Shown here: in pieces, positions 6,582 to 9,193 of the stretch
How positions within the stretch are numbered: the first letter of the stretch is position 1
Layout of the letters: every line of letters starts with the position of its first letter
Assembly: GCA_030601615.1 (NCBI GenBank)
Contig: JAUVTH010000046.1
Coordinates: 1-9,193, forward strand
DNA from: Gemmatimonadota bacterium
GTDB lineage: Bacteria > Gemmatimonadota > Gemmatimonadetes > Palauibacterales > Palauibacteraceae
Reading direction: 5' to 3'
Length of the DNA stretch: 9,193 nucleotides
Translations under genes and position numbers: made by a program
The notes under the pieces: generated by a model
Seen by the model: only the letters and a program-made list of their open reading frames with translations
What the model was told of the DNA's origin: nothing
Database searches by the model: none

Positions 6582-7009
6582 TCGGCCGTCGTTTTCGCGT
6601 CTGGCTGGGACCGGTCGCGCTGGGTGGCGGACTTCTGGGGGTCGCGGGTGGCTGTGCCGACACCGTGAATCCAACGGTCGGCGGCCTGCGGCTCGGTGTG
6701 CAGAACGCGCCGCTGAGACCGCCCGCACGCTCAGACTCACTGCACCCGTTCGAGTATCCGCCTTCGGCATGGTCGCATGGGGCGAGTGGAACGACCGTGC
6801 TGAAGATCCTGATCTCCGAGACCGGCTCGGTGGATTCGGCGTTCGTCCTCGAGTCCAGCGGCGATCCGGCCCTGGATTCGGCGGCGATTGCCAATTCCCG
6901 GCATTTGAAGTGGAAGCCCGCAGAGCAGGGTGGCCGCCCGATTCGCATCTGGGGGCGGTTGCCGGTCATTTATCCGCGACCCGAGGAACGACCCGACGAT
7001 GAACCATAA
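6578..7009 (+). CDS. Small TonB C-terminal-domain protein, probable lipoprotein
   Basis: A 143-residue protein starting at GTG, overlapping the mutS stop by four bases (GTGA). Residues about 59-133 match the TonB C-terminal fold: YPPSAWSHGASGTTVLKILISETGSV, then the hallmark ESSGDPALDSAAI and WKPAEQGGRPIRIWGRLPVIY. The N-terminus has Arg residues, a hydrophobic stretch and a lipobox-like VAGGC ending at C26, so it may be a lipid-anchored protein; an uncleaved single membrane anchor is the alternative. In true TonB this domain contacts outer-membrane receptors and transmits energy from ExbB/ExbD. This protein is short, lacks the long Pro/Lys-rich spacer and has no ExbB/ExbD genes nearby. A classical energy-transducing role is therefore doubtful, and an envelope structural role is possible. 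Confidence 0.75.
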   Translation: MIGRRFRVWLGPVALGGGLLGVAGGCADTVNPTVGGLRLGVQNAPLRPPARSDSLHPFEYPPSAWSHGASGTTVLKILISETGSVDSAFVLESSGDPALDSAAIANSRHLKWKPAEQGGRPIRIWGRLPVIYPRPEERPDDEP

Positions 7010-8033
7010 GCCTCACCCGAGACCCTACGACAACGTCCTCGAGACCATCGGTTGGACGCCGCTCATCCGTCTCAACCGGGTCACCGACGGGGCGCGCACT
7101 CCCGTGTATGCAAAGGCTGAGTCTTTCAACCCGGGCGGATCCATGAAGGACCGGATCGGTGTCGCGCTGATCGAGGCCGCTGAGCGGGAGGGCCTGCTGA
7201 AGCCGGGTGGAACCGTAGTGGAGGGTACCTCCGGAAACACCGGCATCGCGCTCGCGATAGCCGCTGCGGTAAAAGGCTACCGCTGCGTATTCACGATCCC
7301 CGACAAGATGAGCGACGAGAAGGTGAGGCTCCTCCGGGCCTTCGGGGCCAGGGTGATCGTCACGCCGACCGTGGAGCCCGACCATCCCGAATACTATGCG
7401 GCGGTGGCGCGTCGGATCGCTGAGGAGACCCCGAACTCCTTTCTGGCGGACCAGTTCTACAACCCCGTGAACCCCGAGGCGCACTACCTGACCACCGGTC
7501 CCGAGATCTGGGAGCAGACGGCCGGACGCATCACGCACTTCGTGGCCTCGCCCGGGACTGGAGGCACGATCAGCGGCGCGGCCCGGTATCTGAAGGAGCA
7601 GAACCCGGACGTACGTGTGATCGCGGGTGATCCGGACGGGTCCGTGTTCACCGGGTATTTCGAGACCGGCGAGATCGGTCGGGGGGACCCGTACAAGGTC
7701 GAGGGGATCGGGAACGACACGCTCCCCGGTACGCTCCACTTCGACTGGATCGACGAATTCCGAACCGTGGATGACCGCACGGCCTTCCGCATGACCCGCC
7801 GCATGACGCGCGAGGAAGGACTGTTCGTCGGCGGCTCGACCGGGCTGTGCGTGCACATCGCGGCAGAAGTGGCCCGCGAGGTGGACGATCCGGATGCCTG
7901 TATCGTGACCATCCTGTGCGACACGGGCGAGCGCTACCTGTCCAAGGTGTTCAACGACGAATGGCTCGAAGCGAACGATTTGGGCGACCTCGTGGACGAC
8001 GCGGCGGCTTCCGTGGGGGGCGCCGATGGCTGA
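6999..8033 (+). CDS. PLP-dependent cystathionine beta-synthase / cysteine synthase family enzyme
   Basis: A 344-residue fold-type II PLP enzyme of sulfur amino acid metabolism in the cytoplasm. The PLP-binding lysine is K50 in NPGGSMKDR. The substrate loop is TSGNTG (77-82), the phosphate-binding loop GTGGT (186-190), and VGGSTG (277-282) places the serine that contacts the pyridine nitrogen. Stretches such as YRCVFTIPDKMSDEKVRLLRA, NPEAHYLTTGPEIWEQ, YKVEGIGND and RYLSKVFNDEWL resemble cystathionine beta-synthases more than plain O-acetylserine sulfhydrylases. A serine plus homocysteine to cystathionine reaction is thus favoured, with cysteine synthase possible. The C-terminal regulatory CBS-domain pair of the long enzymes is absent. 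ATG at 6999 overlaps the TonB-like gene by 11 bases and has GAGG at 6983-6986, a rather long 12 bases away; longer in-frame starts would add unconserved residues. Confidence 0.88.
   Translation: MNHKPHPRPYDNVLETIGWTPLIRLNRVTDGARTPVYAKAESFNPGGSMKDRIGVALIEAAEREGLLKPGGTVVEGTSGNTGIALAIAAAVKGYRCVFTIPDKMSDEKVRLLRAFGARVIVTPTVEPDHPEYYAAVARRIAEETPNSFLADQFYNPVNPEAHYLTTGPEIWEQTAGRITHFVASPGTGGTISGAARYLKEQNPDVRVIAGDPDGSVFTGYFETGEIGRGDPYKVEGIGNDTLPGTLHFDWIDEFRTVDDRTAFRMTRRMTREEGLFVGGSTGLCVHIAAEVAREVDDPDACIVTILCDTGERYLSKVFNDEWLEANDLGDLVDDAAASVGGADG
8015..8020 (+). promoter_or_regulatory. Ribosome binding site of ddl
   Basis: Six consecutive G bases lie five bases before the ATG at 8026. This favours 8026 over the second in-frame ATG at 8038, which has no such sequence at the right distance. 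Confidence 0.4.
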
Positions 8034-9063
8034 CGCGATGAACGTGGCCGTCGTTCTCGGCGGCACCAACGAAGAACGCAACGTCTCGCTGGCGACGGGC
8101 CGGGCCGTGGTGGCCGCCCTCCGCGAGCGGGGGCACATCGTGGTCGCCGTCGACCCGGCGCATGGCGCCGTTCTTCCTGAGGAAGAAGGCAGAATGCTGG
8201 GCGGCGCCGTAGGTGCGGACCCCCCGGGGCTCGACCAGCTCGCCCGGCTCGGGGGCTCGTCGGTCGGGGCGGCTCTGGCCGATCTTCCAGCCATCCGGCG
8301 GGCCGATGTGGTCTTTCTCGCGCTGCACGGCGAGGGCGGAGAGGACGGTACGATTCAGGGTCTGCTGGACCTCGCCGACGTGGCGTACACCGGCAGCGGG
8401 TGCCTGGGGAGCGCCGTCGCGTTCGACAAGCGGATCTCGAAGGAGCTGCTTGTCCACGCGGGAGTGTCGACCCCGGCTTGGACACCGGCCTCGGCAACCT
8501 CGACGGAGATCGTCGAGACGCTGGGCCTTCCTCTGATAGTGAAGCCTTCCTCAGGAGGTTCGACCGTCGGGCTTACGGTTGTCCGGTCTCTCGCGGAGCT
8601 CGAGCCGGCGATGGAGCTGGCCGCGCGGTATGACGGCGACGTGCTCTGTGAGGTGTTCGTGCCGGGTCGGGAGCTGACCGTAGCCGTGCTCGCCGGCGAG
8701 GCGCTGCCGCCGGTGGAGATCATCCCGAGCCACGAAATCTACGACTACGAGTGCAAGTACACAGCCGGCATGTCGCGGTACGAGGCACCGGCCGACCTGC
8801 CTCCGAGCGAGACCGCGCAACTCCAGGACCTCGCGGTCCGGGCCTACCGGGCCCTCAGGCAGAGCTCATACAGCAGGATCGACTTCAAGCGAGCCGACGA
8901 TGGATCGTTCTGGTGCCTGGAGGCGAACAGCTTGCCGGGCCTCACGTCTACGAGCCTCGTGCCGAAAGCCGCGGCGGCGGCGGGGATTGAATTCCCGGAG
9001 CTGTGTGAGCGAATCGCCCGGTCCGCCATCCTGGTGCCGGCCATCGCGTCGGAGGACGACTGA
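8026..9063 (+). CDS. ddl: D-alanine--D-alanine ligase
   Basis: A 345-residue ATP-grasp enzyme that joins two D-alanines for the peptidoglycan stem peptide. Family landmarks occur in order: VVLGGTNEERNVSLATG with E17; FLALHGEGGEDGTIQGLL; the ATP-grasp entry AFDKRISKELL; KPSSGGSTVG with K173 and S179; EVFVPGRELTVAVL; the omega-loop YDYECKY with Y245; and the metal-binding set D286, E299 and N301 in RIDF and LEANSLPGLTSTSLVPK. By position, E17, S179 and Y245 correspond to E15, S150 and Y216 of E. coli DdlB. The Tyr at the loop position fits D-Ala-D-Ala rather than D-Ala-D-Lac ligases, which usually carry Phe. The start overlaps the preceding gene by eight bases, and the stop overlaps the next start by one base (TGATG). 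Confidence 0.95.
   Translation: MADAMNVAVVLGGTNEERNVSLATGRAVVAALRERGHIVVAVDPAHGAVLPEEEGRMLGGAVGADPPGLDQLARLGGSSVGAALADLPAIRRADVVFLALHGEGGEDGTIQGLLDLADVAYTGSGCLGSAVAFDKRISKELLVHAGVSTPAWTPASATSTEIVETLGLPLIVKPSSGGSTVGLTVVRSLAELEPAMELAARYDGDVLCEVFVPGRELTVAVLAGEALPPVEIIPSHEIYDYECKYTAGMSRYEAPADLPPSETAQLQDLAVRAYRALRQSSYSRIDFKRADDGSFWCLEANSLPGLTSTSLVPKAAAAAGIEFPELCERIARSAILVPAIASEDD
9051..9055 (+). promoter_or_regulatory. Ribosome binding site of the rhomboid-like gene
   Basis: GGAGG lies seven bases before the ATG at 9063, an ideal spacing, and supports a genuine gene starting there although only its first codons are in the window. Confidence 0.6.
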
Positions 9064-9193
9064 TGGGCTTCGCTGACCGGAGATACGGTGCCGGGCGCCC
9101 CGGTGGCTACCGAGGTGGAGGGGGCTGGAGCGGTGGGCAGCAGGGATACGGCGGTGGAGGGGGCCTGTTCGGCTACGCCCTGACTCCATGGGT
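9063..9193 (+). CDS. Probable rhomboid-family membrane protein (N-terminus only)
   Basis: The ATG overlaps the ddl stop by one base and the frame is open to the window end (43 complete codons). The visible part begins MGFADRRYGAG, continues with a Gly/Tyr/Gln-rich stretch (GGYRGGGGWSGGQQGYGGGGG) and reaches LFGYALTPWV. In many bacterial rhomboid intramembrane serine proteases, a T-P-W-V motif sits just before the first membrane helix, so this is the best guess. No membrane segment or catalytic residue is visible, so the call rests on the motif alone. Another membrane protein with a glycine-rich cytoplasmic tail is possible. Confidence 0.55.
   Translation, partial: MGFADRRYGAGRPGGYRGGGGWSGGQQGYGGGGGLFGYALTPW
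9114..9164 (+). repeat. In-frame 12-base direct repeat in a glycine-rich coding stretch
   Basis: GGTGGAGGGGGC occurs at 9114-9125 and again at 9153-9164, 39 bases (13 codons) apart and in the same reading frame, encoding Gly runs on both occasions. This could arise by replication slippage or by selection for a flexible Gly-rich tail. Confidence 0.6.

Noticed and set aside
5868..6770. Open frame of 300 codons on the minus strand opposite the MutS ATPase domain
   Set aside because: Composition is His/Arg/Pro-rich without motifs, and it is fully explained as the complement of conserved mutS coding sequence.
6966..8294. Long open frame of 442 codons on the minus strand
   Set aside because: It is antisense to the cystathionine beta-synthase-like gene and the start of ddl, both of which carry full family motifs; no domain is seen in it.

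Overview
The window is a GC-rich bacterial chromosomal segment with every gene on the + strand, little intergenic space after about position 2100, and frequent GTG/TTG starts. The proteins are those of a Gram-negative-type (diderm) envelope: a SPOR-domain exported protein, a lipobox-like TonB C-terminal protein and a membrane-anchored anti-sigma factor. The gene order (holA, SPOR protein, mutS, TonB-like, cystathionine-beta-synthase-like, ddl, rhomboid-like) and the protein style suggest a Gemmatimonadota-type bacterium. This is a guess from memory of gene neighbourhoods and was not checked by a search.

Layout. Positions 1-511 hold the 3' part of a Nudix hydrolase of the ADP-ribose pyrophosphatase type, cut by the window edge. 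A 183-base gap with two GC-rich inverted repeats follows. Positions 695-1348 encode an ECF sigma factor. The next 158 bases contain a near-perfect 12-bp hairpin with a GCAA loop (1376-1403) and, just after it, an ECF-like promoter motif (1418-1443). Then comes a zinc-finger, single-pass membrane anti-sigma factor (1507-2082). From 2129 to the window end there is an uninterrupted run of overlapping genes: holA (clamp-loader delta), a TPR/SPOR exported protein, mutS (mismatch repair), a small TonB C-terminal lipoprotein candidate, a cystathionine beta-synthase/cysteine synthase family enzyme, ddl (D-Ala-D-Ala ligase) and the first 43 codons of a probable rhomboid protease.

How they work together. 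The sigma/anti-sigma pair is a membrane-signalled transcription switch; the sequence between the two genes suggests the anti-sigma gene may have its own ECF-type promoter behind a structured RNA element, which would make a negative feedback loop. The downstream genes are housekeeping: replication (holA), repair (mutS), envelope and peptidoglycan (SPOR, TonB-like, Ddl) and sulfur amino acid metabolism. Each overlaps its neighbour by 1 to 11 bases, so they are probably one translationally coupled operon. I found no mobile element, CRISPR array, tRNA or rRNA, and no clearly novel defence or biosynthetic system. The least explained part is the non-coding sequence around the sigma/anti-sigma genes.
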